Position numbers and translations under genes: made by a program. From an uncultured Pseudomonadota bacterium (GTDB taxonomy: Bacteria > Pseudomonadota > Gammaproteobacteria > Ga0077536): a stretch of 42,556 nt of DNA. Where the stretch lies: the NCBI GenBank assembly GCA_902597385.1, contig CACJXQ010000013.1:1-42556 (forward strand). The letters run 5' to 3'. The stretch's first letter is position 1; each line of letters starts with the position of its first letter. Shown here in pieces: positions 42,408 through 42,556 of this stretch. The notes under the pieces are model-generated. The model worked only from the letters and a program-made list of their open reading frames with translations. It did not search any database and was not told where the DNA came from.

Positions 42408-42556
42408 CGGTTTTTTAAAAATTCTACTACATGTCCGTGAAATATTTCTGGTTTTTCTGCATATCCTAAGTCGCCAACACCAGCAATTTCCTTTATTCGA
42501 CAATCCGGAATTAGCTTGGCTATTTTCCTCCAGTTATGACAAGAATCGTTTGTTTG
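42404..42556 (-). CDS. Alpha/beta hydrolase fold protein, C-terminal fragment
   Basis: The minus strand is open from the right edge to TAG 42404-42406 (50 residues). The peptide matches the end of alpha/beta hydrolases: WRKIAKLIPDCRIKEIAGVG, then DLGYAEKPEIF and HVVEFLKNR. The family normally has a catalytic His at the GHL/GHF position of this segment; here the residue is Asp (GVGDLGYAEKPE), so a catalytic function is open to question. The rest of the protein lies outside the window. The stop overlaps the convergent oxidoreductase stop by 3 bp. Confidence 0.75.
   Translation of the reverse strand, partial: QTNDSCHNWRKIAKLIPDCRIKEIAGVGDLGYAEKPEIFHGHVVEFLKNR

Noticed and set aside
1-42556. CRISPR array, insertion sequence or replication origin
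   Set aside because: I saw no regularly spaced repeats, no transposase, and only a single DnaA box, which lies in a gene promoter.

Overview
The window comes from the chromosome of a Gram-negative bacterium, most likely a free-living, probably marine or aquatic, gammaproteobacterium with a compact, fairly AT-rich genome. The evidence is gene content and order. It has LPS/Kdo genes (lpxK, kdsB), Lol lipoprotein-export genes (lolA, lolD, one lolC/E), a Pseudomonas-type class Ia ribonucleotide reductase with two ATP cones, aconitase B, and the gammaproteobacterial blocks lol-DUF2062-exbB-exbD-lpxK-trm112-kdsB and infA-aat-...-ftsK-lolA-serS. The lineage is an inference; there is no rRNA gene here. 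I found no CRISPR array, insertion sequence, integrase or replication origin.

Layout. 1-4.9 kb is an accessory zone of small orphan genes around one striking gene: a ParB-like N-terminal domain fused to a DruA-type DUF4338 domain (1160-2914). 4.9-10.9 kb holds a CitE-like CoA-ester lyase, a pseudoazurin, and a two-gene NAD-linked molybdenum formate dehydrogenase operon whose small and flavin subunits are fused. 11-15.5 kb is nrdAB on the minus strand, with a paired NrdR box and a DnaA box upstream of nrdA. 15.5-30.8 kb is a dense core block: cpdA, tsaB, lolC/E-lolD, DUF2062, exbBD, lpxK, trm112, kdsB, infA, aat, a FemAB-like protein, DUF1820, ftsK, lolA, serS and a Bax-inhibitor-1 protein. 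31-32.6 kb has an aldehyde dehydrogenase and tRNA-Ser(UGA).

32.6-35.0 kb is a small islet (a luciferase-like oxidoreductase and a divergent PanB-like protein). It lies between the 3' end of tRNA-Ser and a 13-bp direct repeat of that end, the footprint expected from site-specific integration at a tRNA. 35.0-38.2 kb holds a short DUF1289 protein and acnB. 38.3 kb to the right edge is a catabolic-looking run: an alpha/beta hydrolase, an NtaA/DmoA-type flavin monooxygenase, an EamA transporter, a second luciferase-like oxidoreductase, and, convergent, the C-terminus of another alpha/beta hydrolase.

How the genes work together. The core genes serve dNTP supply, the cell envelope (LPS, lipoprotein sorting, division) and translation. 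The accessory genes suggest use of small organic compounds: formate oxidation feeding NADH, CoA-ester cleavage, aldehyde oxidation, and flavin-dependent oxygenation of unidentified substrates. Several genes that normally sit in the conserved blocks (comEC, lolE, trxB, clpS-clpA, ate, rarA) are absent from their usual places, which fits genome reduction or rearrangement.
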